Source: Oscillospiraceae bacterium (lineage in GTDB: Bacteria > Bacillota > Clostridia > Oscillospirales > CAG-272). From it: a stretch of 64,000 nt of DNA. Shown in pieces: positions 29,104-38,103 of the stretch. Position 1 is the first letter of the stretch. Each line of letters begins with the position of its first letter. The notes beneath the pieces were generated by a model. The model had not been told where the DNA came from. It worked only from the letters and a program-made list of their open reading frames with translations, and made no database searches. The DNA lies in assembly GCA_015065455.1 (NCBI GenBank), contig SVQI01000003.1, positions 81,463-145,462 of the forward strand. Reading direction: 5' to 3'. A program made the translations under genes and the position numbers.

Positions 29104-30378
29104 ATTACAAATAAACATATAAAAAATGCGTCTGTTTATGTATTCAGCGCTCTGCTTTCAATTGTTTTGATTTGGTATATTGTTTATCACCTGTTTGGAG
29201 CATTTGATAAAAAAATTGAAACAACACCTGCTATTCTTGCGACGAAGTCCAATAGTCTATTGCTTGATGCATATGTAATGAGAGATGAAACCCTGATTTA
29301 TGCAAAAAACAAAGGCGGAGTTAACTATTTATATGAAGACGGAGAAAGGGTTGGTGTTGGCGCTGCTGTCGCCAAGATTTACTCGGGACTTGGTGCAGAA
29401 GAGGCTTCTAATAGAATCCTTGAGATCGATAAAAAAATAAATATTTTAGAAAACAGTAGTATTGCTGAAGATGCAACCAAGATCGATACCAACGTTATTG
29501 ACAATAAAATATCTGAGCTTCTGTTTATAATACGCGATAAGATTGAAGACGGTGATATAGAATATGCTCTGTATAAGAGAGATGAGTTGATCACGTACAT
29601 GAACAAGAGACAGATATTAACTCAAAATATCTCGAATTACAATGATCAGATAACTGTTTTAAAGGCAGAAAGAAATAAACTTTCGCAGCAACTTGTCAAT
29701 TTTGAAGGTGACGTAATAGTTCCCAATGCAGGCTTCTTCTATTCCAGTGCTGACGGATATGAAGAAGTGTTTGATGTTTCTAAGATTTCTCGCCTAACTA
29801 TAGATGAGTATCACAAAATGGTTGACTCAGAGCCGTATGACTTATCAAACAGTACTGCTGTGGGTAAAATCGTTAACTCAAACGAATGGTATATTTTATC
29901 AGAGATCAATACAGATCAGGTGAAAAGATTTACCGAGGGGAACAGTTATGATATAAAATTTCCTTACAATTCTGACGTTTCTGTTAAAATGAGACTTGAG
30001 AAAATTATAAAAGAAAATGACGACGATAGGGTTGTTCTGGTATTTAAGACCAATGTTATGCCGTCAGGTTTCAATTATCTCAGAAAACAGAACATCCAGA
30101 TAATCGAAGAGAGTAATACGGGATATAAGGTTCCTTCTAACGCAGTTCGTGTTGTTGACGGTGTTATGGGTGTATACGTTCTGAGCGGAAACAAGGTCGC
30201 GTTTAAGGAAATAGAAGTCCTTGTTGAGCAAGACGGATATTTTATTGTTAAAGAACAGCCGTCTTATGTTGACGATAAGGATTATAAAAAGAAACTTGGA
30301 TTATACGATATGATAATAGTATCGGGTAAGTCATTGTATGACGGAAAGATCATCAGTATGTCGGGGGGAGATTCATGA
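29104..30378 (+). CDS. HlyD-like membrane-fusion/adaptor protein, probable AUU start
   Basis: Single N-terminal membrane helix (about residues 9-32 of this start), then an extracytoplasmic region with an alpha-helical hairpin (about 110-200, EIDKKINILEN... and DQITVLKAERNKLSQQL) and beta-barrel/lipoyl-like parts, like HlyD-type adaptors. No in-frame ATG occurs near the start. AAAGGAG at 29089-29095 is 8 bases from an ATT at 29104; a TTG at 29086 lies upstream of that SD and has none of its own. It overlaps yggS by 4 bases. No ABC transporter is adjacent, so the role may be in cell division or envelope rather than export. Confidence 0.75.
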   Translation: MTNKHIKNASVYVFSALLSIVLIWYIVYHLFGAFDKKIETTPAILATKSNSLLLDAYVMRDETLIYAKNKGGVNYLYEDGERVGVGAAVAKIYSGLGAEEASNRILEIDKKINILENSSIAEDATKIDTNVIDNKISELLFIIRDKIEDGDIEYALYKRDELITYMNKRQILTQNISNYNDQITVLKAERNKLSQQLVNFEGDVIVPNAGFFYSSADGYEEVFDVSKISRLTIDEYHKMVDSEPYDLSNSTAVGKIVNSNEWYILSEINTDQVKRFTEGNSYDIKFPYNSDVSVKMRLEKIIKENDDDRVVLVFKTNVMPSGFNYLRKQNIQIIEESNTGYKVPSNAVRVVDGVMGVYVLSGNKVAFKEIEVLVEQDGYFIVKEQPSYVDDKDYKKKLGLYDMIIVSGKSLYDGKIISMSGGDS

Positions 30379-31088
30379 CGATTCAGGAATTAAATTCTGA
30401 GACAAAACAAATTCTTGAAAACAATATTGACTCAGTAAGAAAGTCTATATCACAACATATAAAGGGAAAGGATATTACTCTGCTTGCTGCAACAAAAACT
30501 GTTCCCGCTACGGTTATAAACTATGTTACAAAGGAGCTTGGGGTTACTGATATTGGTGAAAACAGAGTTCAGGAGCTGCTTGAAAAATACGATGAGCTTG
30601 ATTTGGACGGAGTAAAGCTTCATTTTATCGGAAAACTTCAGACCAACAAGGTTAAATACATAATAGATAAAGTTGATATGATCCATTCGCTCGACAGTGT
30701 TAAGTTGGCTAAGGAGATAGACGCCCGAGCTAAAAAAATCGGAAAAGTTATGGATGTGCTTGTCGAGATCAACAGTGGTAGGGAAGAAAATAAGTCGGGG
30801 GTTTTTCCTGAAAACGTGTCTTCTTTTCTTAAAGAGCTTGAAATTTTTGAGAATATAAAAATCAAAGGTTTTATGACGATTGCCCCTGTTTGTATTGAAA
30901 AATCGGATTATAGAAAATATTTTAAAGAAACTTATTCGATTTTTATTGACAATTTGCAAAATAAACAGCATAATATAAGTATGGAGTTTTTGTCCATGGG
31001 CATGACCGATAGTTTTGATATTGCTATCGAAGAGGGAAGTGATATTGTCAGAATCGGTTCTGCAATATTCGGATCAAGATATAATTAA
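30375..31088 (+). CDS. yggS: YggS/YlmE-family pyridoxal phosphate homeostasis protein
   Basis: Barrel protein that binds PLP without known enzymatic activity and influences PLP and amino-acid balance. 237 residues. PLP lysine at K41 (LLAATKTVPA), GENRVQELLEKY, HFIGKLQTNK and the C-terminal SMGMTDSFDIAIEEGSDIVRIG phosphate-binding signature. It lies just before sepF, as ylmE does in Bacillus. Confidence 0.95.
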   Translation: MTIQELNSETKQILENNIDSVRKSISQHIKGKDITLLAATKTVPATVINYVTKELGVTDIGENRVQELLEKYDELDLDGVKLHFIGKLQTNKVKYIIDKVDMIHSLDSVKLAKEIDARAKKIGKVMDVLVEINSGREENKSGVFPENVSSFLKELEIFENIKIKGFMTIAPVCIEKSDYRKYFKETYSIFIDNLQNKQHNISMEFLSMGMTDSFDIAIEEGSDIVRIGSAIFGSRYN

Positions 31089-31118
31089 AAAAATATATAT
31101 AAAAATTTGGAGGATATT

Positions 31119-31598
31119 ATGGCAATTTTTGACAAAATCAAGGGGTTTGTAAATCCTGACAGCATCAATGAGAGCTACGATGACGGTTATGATTATATAG
31201 ACGAGGAAGGCGATATTCAGGGAAGCTACAACGATTCGTCATATCAGTCTCAGTCATTCCAGAGCGTTTCCGGAGGAGCAGGTATGAGCCTTAACGGTAA
31301 TTCTCTTGAACTTAAGGTTATTCGTCCCGACCGTTTTGAGAGTGTTTCTCAGATTGCTGACCACCTTCTCAACAAGAGAACAGTTGTACTTAACCTTGAA
31401 GCTACAAACAAGGAAACAAGCAGAAGAATTATTGACTTCTTGAGCGGTGTTGCATATTCAATCAGCGGTAACCTCAAGAGAGTTGCTAACAACACTTTTG
31501 TTATTACTCCTTGCAACGTTGATGTTTCTAACGACGTTCAGGAAGCTCAGAAGGCACAGCCTAAGGCACAGAGCGCAGATATTTACGATAACATCTAA
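31119..31598 (+). CDS. sepF: Cell division protein SepF
   Basis: FtsZ-ring assembly protein that also anchors to the membrane. 159 residues from the ATG at 31119 with GGAGG 5 bases upstream; the in-frame TTG at 31107 overlaps that SD. Amphipathic N-terminus (MAIFDKIKGFV), acidic Tyr-rich linker (16-55), then the core domain with LNKRTVVLNLEATN and RRIIDFLSGVAYSISG, ending in short Gln/Ala repeats. Confidence 0.95.
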   Translation: MAIFDKIKGFVNPDSINESYDDGYDYIDEEGDIQGSYNDSSYQSQSFQSVSGGAGMSLNGNSLELKVIRPDRFESVSQIADHLLNKRTVVLNLEATNKETSRRIIDFLSGVAYSISGNLKRVANNTFVITPCNVDVSNDVQEAQKAQPKAQSADIYDNI

Positions 31599-31631
31599 TA
31601 TAATTTTTAAATAAGCTTATAAAAATGACAT

Positions 31632-31669
31632 TCTACCCGATTATATTTATATAAATACAGTCGGGTAGA
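31632..31669 (+). promoter_or_regulatory. Hairpin between sepF and yggT
   Basis: TCTACCCGA (31632-31640) and TCGGGTAGA (31661-31669) with an inner ATTTATATAAAT palindrome. No T-tract follows, so it looks more like an mRNA-processing or stabilising element than a terminator. Confidence 0.5.
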
Positions 31670-31717
31670 TAAAGTTATTTTTAAAGAAAATATTTATTTG
31701 CGGAGAATTAGACGGTT

Positions 31718-31984
31718 TTGGAGCAGGTAATATATTTTTTGATAGCAATAATTCGTAGCACTGTGATAGTGATGAATTATCTTGTTATTATAAGGGCGAT
31801 TATGTCGTGGTTTCCCGGGAGTGCTGACGGAGCTCTCGGAAGTTTTGTTTATACTGTAACAGAGCCTTTAGTCAGTTTTGTTGGAAGTATAATTTACAGA
31901 GTCCGTTTTTTAAGAGATATTCCTATTGATTTGTCACTTTTCTTTTCGTGTATTTTGTTGAATATTCTCTTATTGTTTTTATAA
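31718..31984 (+). CDS. YggT/YlmG family membrane protein
   Basis: 88 residues with two hydrophobic segments around the family signature RAIMSWFPGS and a PLV...R motif. Start appears to be TTG with GGAGA 11 bases upstream; no ATG is in frame near the N-terminus. Family members lie between sepF and divIVA and affect division-site or envelope organisation. The RNA-binding ylmH gene often found next is missing here. Confidence 0.88.
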   Translation: MEQVIYFLIAIIRSTVIVMNYLVIIRAIMSWFPGSADGALGSFVYTVTEPLVSFVGSIIYRVRFLRDIPIDLSLFFSCILLNILLLFL

Positions 31985-32005
31985 AAAAATAACAGAGGTG
32001 CAATA

Positions 32006-32905
32006 ATGATACCCCCGTATGAGTTGAAAAATAAAGACTTTTCGAAGGTTATGCGTGGATATAATCCCTCGGAAGTTGATGAGCATTTTAATTTTATAAT
32101 TGAGAAATATACAGAACTTTACAGAGAAAATGACGAGCTTGAAAGAAAGCTGAAAACAGCTTATGCAAAGCTTGATGAAATAAAGAACGAAGAAGAATCT
32201 ATCAGAAATGCAATGGTAAATGCTCAGCGCGCAAGCACAAAGATCATGACCGAGGCTAACGACAGAGCAGATATTATAATTAATACTGCCCGCAAAAGTT
32301 GTGATAGAATTCTGTCTGATTTTAAAAAGAAAATACAGGAAGAACGCGCTATACTTGTTGGGCTTAATAAAGCTATAGCTGAATTTAAAGATAAATTATT
32401 TAAAATTTATCATACCCATATATCGTATGTTGAAGAAATTGAGCTTCTTGATGAGGATGAGATAATAAAATATTCTCTTTCTGATGAAAGTTATACATCT
32501 GCGGTTGTTCAAAACATAAAACAAGAAATTATGTCTATGACAAAGGATGCTACTCCGGATTTAGAAGAAAAGAACGGAGAAGGGTTTGTTGAAGCAGAAC
32601 TTGTTACTCAAGAACCTGTTATGCGTTTGAACAGTGTTAAAGATACAATAAAAGAATTAAATAAACGTTTTCTCGATGAAAGTGCTGATTCATCTGATTC
32701 TTTGGAGTCTGATAAAAAAGATACAAATGAAATCGAGAATGAAGCCGAAAAAGAGTACGGTGAAATGTTAAAAATCTTGGGCGCTACAGAATCTGTTGAT
32801 TTTAAAGATTCTGAAAATGCTAGTGCCGGCGAAGATGAATTTGATAAAATATATCATACACCGGATAATTACGGTGATACAATAAAAAGAAAAAACAAGA
32901 ACTGA
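32006..32905 (+). CDS. divIVA: DivIVA-domain cell division protein
   Basis: 299 residues. N-terminal DivIVA lipid-binding domain (IPPYELKNKDFSKVMRGYNPSEVDEHF, 2-28), long coiled coil (about 30-125), then an acidic disordered C-terminal half with KRKNKN at the end. It localises to curved membranes at poles and septa and recruits partners. The context after sepF-yggT agrees. The acidic tail is longer than in Bacillus DivIVA. Confidence 0.92.
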   Translation: MIPPYELKNKDFSKVMRGYNPSEVDEHFNFIIEKYTELYRENDELERKLKTAYAKLDEIKNEEESIRNAMVNAQRASTKIMTEANDRADIIINTARKSCDRILSDFKKKIQEERAILVGLNKAIAEFKDKLFKIYHTHISYVEEIELLDEDEIIKYSLSDESYTSAVVQNIKQEIMSMTKDATPDLEEKNGEGFVEAELVTQEPVMRLNSVKDTIKELNKRFLDESADSSDSLESDKKDTNEIENEAEKEYGEMLKILGATESVDFKDSENASAGEDEFDKIYHTPDNYGDTIKRKNKN

Positions 32906-32958
32906 TGACGTTTTTCAGTAAATTTATGACAATAACAAAAAGGAGTTAAAATACAGAT

Positions 32959-35754
32959 ATGGCTACTGATTACACAAAGACGCTTAATTTGCCCTCTACG
33001 GAGTTCTCTATGAGAGCAAATCTTCCCCAGAAAGAACCCCAGTATCTTGAAAAATGGGCTGAAATGGGAGTATACGAGGAGCTTATTAAAAAGAATAAGG
33101 GAAAGCCTGCATTTATTCTTCATGACGGACCTCCTTTTTCTAACGGAAATATTCATATGGGAACTGCTTTAAATAAGATCCTTAAGGACTTTATCAACAA
33201 ATATAAGTCTATGACAGGAAACTACGTTCCTTTTACACCCGGTTGGGATAACCATGGTATGCCCATTGAAAGTGCAATTATAAAGAAGAGTAAGCTTGAC
33301 AGAAAGAAAATGAGTATTCCGGAATTCCGTAACGCTTGTCATGAGTTTGCACAGAATTTTGTTGATATTCAGATGGGTCAGTTTAAGCGTTTGGGCGTTT
33401 TAGCTGACTGGGAAAATCCTTATCTTACAATGAACCCCTCTTTTGAAGCAAGAGAAGTTAAAGTTTTTGGTGAGATGTATAAAAAGGGATACATTTATAA
33501 AGGTCTTAAGCCTGTTTATTGGTGTCCGAACGATGAAACAGCGCTTGCAGAAGCTGAAATCGAGTACAAAGACGACGTTTGTACTTCTATTTACGTTAAA
33601 TTCCTTATTGAAAATGATAATGGCAAATTGGCTGATATTTGCGATTTGTCTAAGACTTACTTTATTATTTGGACAACGACTACATGGACTCTTCCCGGCA
33701 ACCTTGCTATTGCTCTTCATCCCAGAGATAGCTATGCTGTTGTAAAAGCTTCCGATGGTAACTATTACATAGTTGCTGAAGCTCTTATTGAAAACACAAT
33801 GTCTCAGGCAGGCATTACAGAATATGAAATTGTTAAAAAGATGGCTGGTAATGAGTTTGAGTTTATGACAGCCCACCATCCATTTATTGATCGTTCTTCT
33901 GTTGTTGTAAATGCAGAATACGTAACTATGGACAGTGGTACAGGTTGTGTTCATACAGCTCCCGGTTTTGGTGCTGACGACTATGTAACTTGCCGCAGAT
34001 ACAACATTGATATTATCGTTCCTGTTGATGACAGAGGTTATCAGACTGAAGAAGCAGGTAAGTTTGCAGGAATGCACTACCTTGAATCAAATAATGCAAT
34101 TCTTGAAGATATGAAGCAGAGCGGAGCTCTCTTTGCATCAGAAGAATTTACTCACTCATATCCTCACTGTTGGAGATGTAAAAAGCCGATTATATTCCGT
34201 GCTACTCCTCAGTGGTTCTGTTCTGTTGATGCATTCAAGGATCAGGCTGTAAAAGCTTGTGAAAACGTTGAATGGATACCTGAATGGGGTGGCGACAGAA
34301 TTACACAGATGGTAAAGGAACGCGCAGACTGGTGTATTTCACGTCAGCGTCATTGGGGACTTCCTATTCCTGTATTCTACTGTGCTGATTGCGGTAAACC
34401 CGTATGTACAGAAGAAACTATTGAAGCTGTGTCCAAACTTTTTGGAGAAAGAGGCTCAAATGCTTGGTATGAGCTTGAAGCTTCCGAAATTCTTCCTAAG
34501 GACTTTAAGTGTCCTCACTGTAACGGTGAAAAGTTTACTAAGGAAACCGATACACTTGACGGTTGGTTTGACTCCGGTTCTACACATTTTGCAGTTCTTG
34601 AGGATAACCCTGATGCAAAATGGCCTGCAGATCTTTATCTCGAGGGAGCTGACCAGTATAGAGGTTGGTTCCAGTCATCGTTGCTTACTGCTGTAGGTGC
34701 TAAAGGCGAAGGCGCTCCCTTTAAGCAGGTTCTTACTCACGGATGGGTTGTTGACGGTGAAGGCAAAGCGATGCATAAATCGCTCGGTAACTCAATTGCT
34801 CCCGAAGAAGTAATTGTAAAATACGGGGCTGATTTGGTTCGTTTGTGGGTTGCATCGTCCGACTATCAGGTTGACGTGCGTGTTTCTGACCCGATATTTA
34901 AACAGCTTTCAGAAAGCTACCGTAAGATTCGTAACACTATTCGTATTCTTATGGCTAACCTTTCAGATTTCAATCCTGATACAGATATGGTTGGTGTAAG
35001 CGAGCTCTACGAGATCGATAAATGGGCTCTTTACCACCTTAACAATGTTGTTAAGACCGTTCGTGACGCTTATGACAACTACTCATTCCATATTGTATAT
35101 CACGAGCTTAATAATTTCTGTACAGTACAGATGTCTAAGCTTTATGTTGATATTACTAAGGACCGCGTATATACAGAAAAAGCAACAAGCAAAGCAAGAA
35201 GATCTGCTCAAACAACAATGTATATTGTTCTTAATTCTATGCTCCGTTTGCTTGCCCCTGTTCTTACTTTTACGGCTGATGAAGCATGGTCTTATATGCC
35301 TCACAGCAAATCAGATGACGTAAGACACGTATTGTTTAACGATATTCCCGAATATAATCCTGAATACAACTTTACAGAGATTGAAGAGCATTATGACAGA
35401 CTCTTTGAAATCAGAGATGATGTTATGAAAGCACTTGAGCTTGCAAGAGCAGAAAAGACGATCGGTAAATCTCTTGAAGCAAAGATCAGAATCTACACCG
35501 AATCTGACGAAATGCTTTCGTTGCTTAATAGCTTTGGAAGCGAGCTGCCGACGATCTTCATTGCATCTCAGGTTGAGGTTGTAAACGGTTCGGCTCCCGA
35601 AAATGCATACACCGAAGAAGGAAGCTTGATTTCCGTTGAGGTTATGAAAGCTGACGGAGAAAAGTGCGACAGATGTTGGATGTTTACAACTGATGGAGAG
35701 GATGTTGACGGTTCTCATATCTGTGCTCGTTGTAAGTCTATTATAGAGGGTTAA
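32959..35754 (+). CDS. ileS: Isoleucyl-tRNA synthetase
   Basis: 931 residues, class I. HIGH-type motif NIHMGT at about 64-69 (GPPFSNG in front); KMSKS loop in the divergent form KAMHKS at 603-608; editing domain (TWTLPGNLA, GTGCVHTAPGFG). C-terminal zinc site C903, C906, C922 and C925 marks it as the bacterial type. GGAG precedes the ATG. The 53-base gap before it is too short for a T-box. Confidence 0.97.
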   Translation: MATDYTKTLNLPSTEFSMRANLPQKEPQYLEKWAEMGVYEELIKKNKGKPAFILHDGPPFSNGNIHMGTALNKILKDFINKYKSMTGNYVPFTPGWDNHGMPIESAIIKKSKLDRKKMSIPEFRNACHEFAQNFVDIQMGQFKRLGVLADWENPYLTMNPSFEAREVKVFGEMYKKGYIYKGLKPVYWCPNDETALAEAEIEYKDDVCTSIYVKFLIENDNGKLADICDLSKTYFIIWTTTTWTLPGNLAIALHPRDSYAVVKASDGNYYIVAEALIENTMSQAGITEYEIVKKMAGNEFEFMTAHHPFIDRSSVVVNAEYVTMDSGTGCVHTAPGFGADDYVTCRRYNIDIIVPVDDRGYQTEEAGKFAGMHYLESNNAILEDMKQSGALFASEEFTHSYPHCWRCKKPIIFRATPQWFCSVDAFKDQAVKACENVEWIPEWGGDRITQMVKERADWCISRQRHWGLPIPVFYCADCGKPVCTEETIEAVSKLFGERGSNAWYELEASEILPKDFKCPHCNGEKFTKETDTLDGWFDSGSTHFAVLEDNPDAKWPADLYLEGADQYRGWFQSSLLTAVGAKGEGAPFKQVLTHGWVVDGEGKAMHKSLGNSIAPEEVIVKYGADLVRLWVASSDYQVDVRVSDPIFKQLSESYRKIRNTIRILMANLSDFNPDTDMVGVSELYEIDKWALYHLNNVVKTVRDAYDNYSFHIVYHELNNFCTVQMSKLYVDITKDRVYTEKATSKARRSAQTTMYIVLNSMLRLLAPVLTFTADEAWSYMPHSKSDDVRHVLFNDIPEYNPEYNFTEIEEHYDRLFEIRDDVMKALELARAEKTIGKSLEAKIRIYTESDEMLSLLNSFGSELPTIFIASQVEVVNGSAPENAYTEEGSLISVEVMKADGEKCDRCWMFTTDGEDVDGSHICARCKSIIEG

Positions 35755-35799
35755 GATAAAAATATAAAATAACAGATAAGTAACAAAAGGGTAATAGCT

Positions 35800-36330
35800 G
35801 TGTCCTATTTATTGTATTCACTTTGTATTGTGTTTGTGGTCATATTTGACCAGATTACAAAAATGTTGGCTGTAAAATATCTTATGCCGATTAGTTCATT
35901 TCCTCTTATAAAAGACGTATTTCATTTGACTTATGTTGAGAACAGAGGTGCGGCATTTGGAATTTTACAAAATCACAGATGGGTGTTTATGGTTTTATCA
36001 ACCGTTGTGATGGTAGTTATTATTTACGTGATGTTTAAATATAAGAGATTTTTTCATCCGATTTTGATGACCGGACTATCATTTACTGTTGGTGGCGGTA
36101 TTGGAAATATGATTGACAGAACCGTGAACGGATTTGTCGTTGATTTCTTTGATTTTACCCTTATTGACTTTGCTGTTTTTAATCTTGCTGATACTTTTAT
36201 ATGTATAGGTGTTGGACTAATATTTCTTGATATTTTGCTCGGGAAAAGCGATTACTCGTTTTTAGACGACAAAAAACAAATTATTGATTCCGAAAAGGAT
36301 AGAAATGATGATACTGATACCGACCGATGA
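35800..36330 (+). CDS. lspA: Lipoprotein signal peptidase (signal peptidase II)
   Basis: Aspartyl membrane protease that cleaves prolipoproteins. 176 residues, four membrane helices. Catalytic aspartates at about D115 (VVDFF) and D131 (FNLADTF); NRGAAFG and GGIGNMIDR also conserved. GTG start with AAAGGG 9 bases upstream. A charged tail follows the last helix and overlaps the next gene. Confidence 0.95.
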   Translation: MSYLLYSLCIVFVVIFDQITKMLAVKYLMPISSFPLIKDVFHLTYVENRGAAFGILQNHRWVFMVLSTVVMVVIIYVMFKYKRFFHPILMTGLSFTVGGGIGNMIDRTVNGFVVDFFDFTLIDFAVFNLADTFICIGVGLIFLDILLGKSDYSFLDDKKQIIDSEKDRNDDTDTDR

Positions 36331-37225
36331 AAAAGATATCGACAAGCGTTTAGATGTATTTATGGCGGAACGTGGAAATATAACACGTTCCGCTTCTCAG
36401 AAATTACTGAAGGACGGACTTGTAAAAGTAAACGGAAAGGTAATTTTAAAAAGCTACAAGACCAAGATTAATGATGTTATTGAGTTTGAAATTCCAAAAG
36501 CCGTTGAATCAGAAAATATTCCGCAGAATATAGAGCTTGATATTGTATACGAGGATAAAGATCTTCTTGTTGTAAACAAGCCGCGCGGTATGGTAGTTCA
36601 TCCTGCTGCGGGAAACCCCGACAACACCCTTGTAAATGCGCTTCTTTATCATTGTGGAGACTCTTTGTCAGGCATAAACGGTGTTATAAGACCGGGTATA
36701 GTGCATAGAATCGATAAAGATACGAGTGGACTTCTTGTTGTAGCAAAGAACGACAAAACTCACGTTTCTCTTGCTGAACAGATAAAATCACACTCGTTTG
36801 ACCGTTTTTATGAAGCAATTATTTGCGGTAGATTTAAAGAAACAAAGGGAACGATAGATGCGCCGATAGGTCGACATCCAAAGGATAGAAAAAAGATGGC
36901 GATCGTGAGCGATGGTAGAAATGCTGTAACGCATTACGAGGTTATTACTGAATATGACGGCTTTTCTCACGTCAGATTTAAACTTGAAACAGGAAGAACT
37001 CATCAAATAAGAGTACACGCTTCAAGCAAAGGTCACTCACTTGTTGGGGACAGGCTGTATGGCGCAAGAGATAAGCTTGGAATTGAAGGGCAGTGTTTAC
37101 ACGCTAAAACGATTTCATTTGTTCACCCTGTTTCAAATAAACTATTAAGCTTTGATAGTGAGCTTCCTGATTATTTCAAGGATATTTTGTCAAAATTAAG
37201 GATTAAAGATAATGAATATAGCTGA
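36305..37225 (+). CDS. RluD-like large-subunit rRNA pseudouridine synthase
   Basis: 306 residues from the ATG at 36305 (AAAAGG 6 bases upstream; a second ATG follows directly). N-terminal S4 domain (DKRLDVFMAERGNITRSASQKLL), then the RsuA/RluA catalytic domain with HRIDKDTSGLLVVAKN (catalytic Asp) and LETGRTHQIRVHAS. It starts inside lspA, the same pairing as lspA-ylyB in Bacillus. The exact rRNA target is not decidable here. Confidence 0.93.
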   Translation: MMILIPTDEKDIDKRLDVFMAERGNITRSASQKLLKDGLVKVNGKVILKSYKTKINDVIEFEIPKAVESENIPQNIELDIVYEDKDLLVVNKPRGMVVHPAAGNPDNTLVNALLYHCGDSLSGINGVIRPGIVHRIDKDTSGLLVVAKNDKTHVSLAEQIKSHSFDRFYEAIICGRFKETKGTIDAPIGRHPKDRKKMAIVSDGRNAVTHYEVITEYDGFSHVRFKLETGRTHQIRVHASSKGHSLVGDRLYGARDKLGIEGQCLHAKTISFVHPVSNKLLSFDSELPDYFKDILSKLRIKDNEYS

Positions 37226-38063
37226 ATTAAGCAACGACTGTTTTTCCGACATTCTTATAGTTTCAGATTTTGACGGCACCTTGCGCGGTGATGACGGTAA
37301 TATTTCAGAAAAAAACATTTCTGCAATTAAGAGATTTACTTCTCACGGCGGAAGTTTTATGATTGCATCTGGAAGAGCAGAGTTTGTTCTTGATTCAGTC
37401 TCACCTATAGCTAAAACTCTTGTGAACGTGCCTTGTATATTATCAAACGGTAGTTACTTATATGATTACAAAGATAATAAAAGATATTTTGAGAAATGTC
37501 TTCCATCTGACAACATAAGGGAAGTTCTTTATACTGTAAGAGACATAGCTTCGGATGCAGGAATCAGAATCGTAAGAGGATATGAATATCTTACCCCCGA
37601 TGAAAATGAAGAGATAAAAAAACAAATAGCCACCGGATTTATGGAAAACGTAAAGATATATACGTTTGAAGATATCCCGGTTGATAATATTAATAAAATT
37701 ACAATTTGCGTTAATGCCGAAAAAGCTTCTGAGATAAGAAGTGTACTCGAAGAGAAATACAGTTCTCTTTTTGAAATTTATAAATCTTGGAAAACTGTTC
37801 TGGAAATTCAGGCAAAGGGTGTCTCAAAAGGTGCTATGCTTGATTATGTTAAAGATAGTTACATAAAAAATGGGAAAAAGATTAAGATATACGCTGTAGG
37901 AGACTACGAAAACGATATTGACATGATGAAACGTGCAGATTTTGCGTGTTGTCTGTCAAATTCACTTGATATTGTAAAGAAGATCTGCAGTATACATCTT
38001 TGTTCAAATAACGAGGGCGCTATTGCAGACTTAATAAATAAAATTGAAAACTGTTTAGTATAA
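37212..38063 (+). CDS. HAD-superfamily (Cof-type) phosphatase
   Basis: 283 residues. Motif I SDFDGTL (about 18-24), motif II SGRAEF, and C-terminal GDYENDIDMMKRADFACCLSN (motif III/IV) with a C2 cap between, as in Cof/YidA-type sugar-phosphate or cofactor phosphatases. AAGGAT lies 7 bases before the ATG; it overlaps the pseudouridine synthase by 14 bases. Substrate unknown. Confidence 0.88.
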   Translation: MNIAELSNDCFSDILIVSDFDGTLRGDDGNISEKNISAIKRFTSHGGSFMIASGRAEFVLDSVSPIAKTLVNVPCILSNGSYLYDYKDNKRYFEKCLPSDNIREVLYTVRDIASDAGIRIVRGYEYLTPDENEEIKKQIATGFMENVKIYTFEDIPVDNINKITICVNAEKASEIRSVLEEKYSSLFEIYKSWKTVLEIQAKGVSKGAMLDYVKDSYIKNGKKIKIYAVGDYENDIDMMKRADFACCLSNSLDIVKKICSIHLCSNNEGAIADLINKIENCLV

Positions 38064-38103
38064 TATTCCATTCGCCTCCATTCAGGCAGAAAGGTTGACA
38101 AAA

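Noticed and set aside
32906-32958. T-box riboswitch before ileS
   Set aside because: Only 53 bases separate divIVA and ileS, too short for a T-box, and no T-box sequence is visible.
33400-34077. 225-codon minus-strand frame inside ileS
   Set aside because: Antisense shadow of a conserved synthetase; no SD and no domain pattern.
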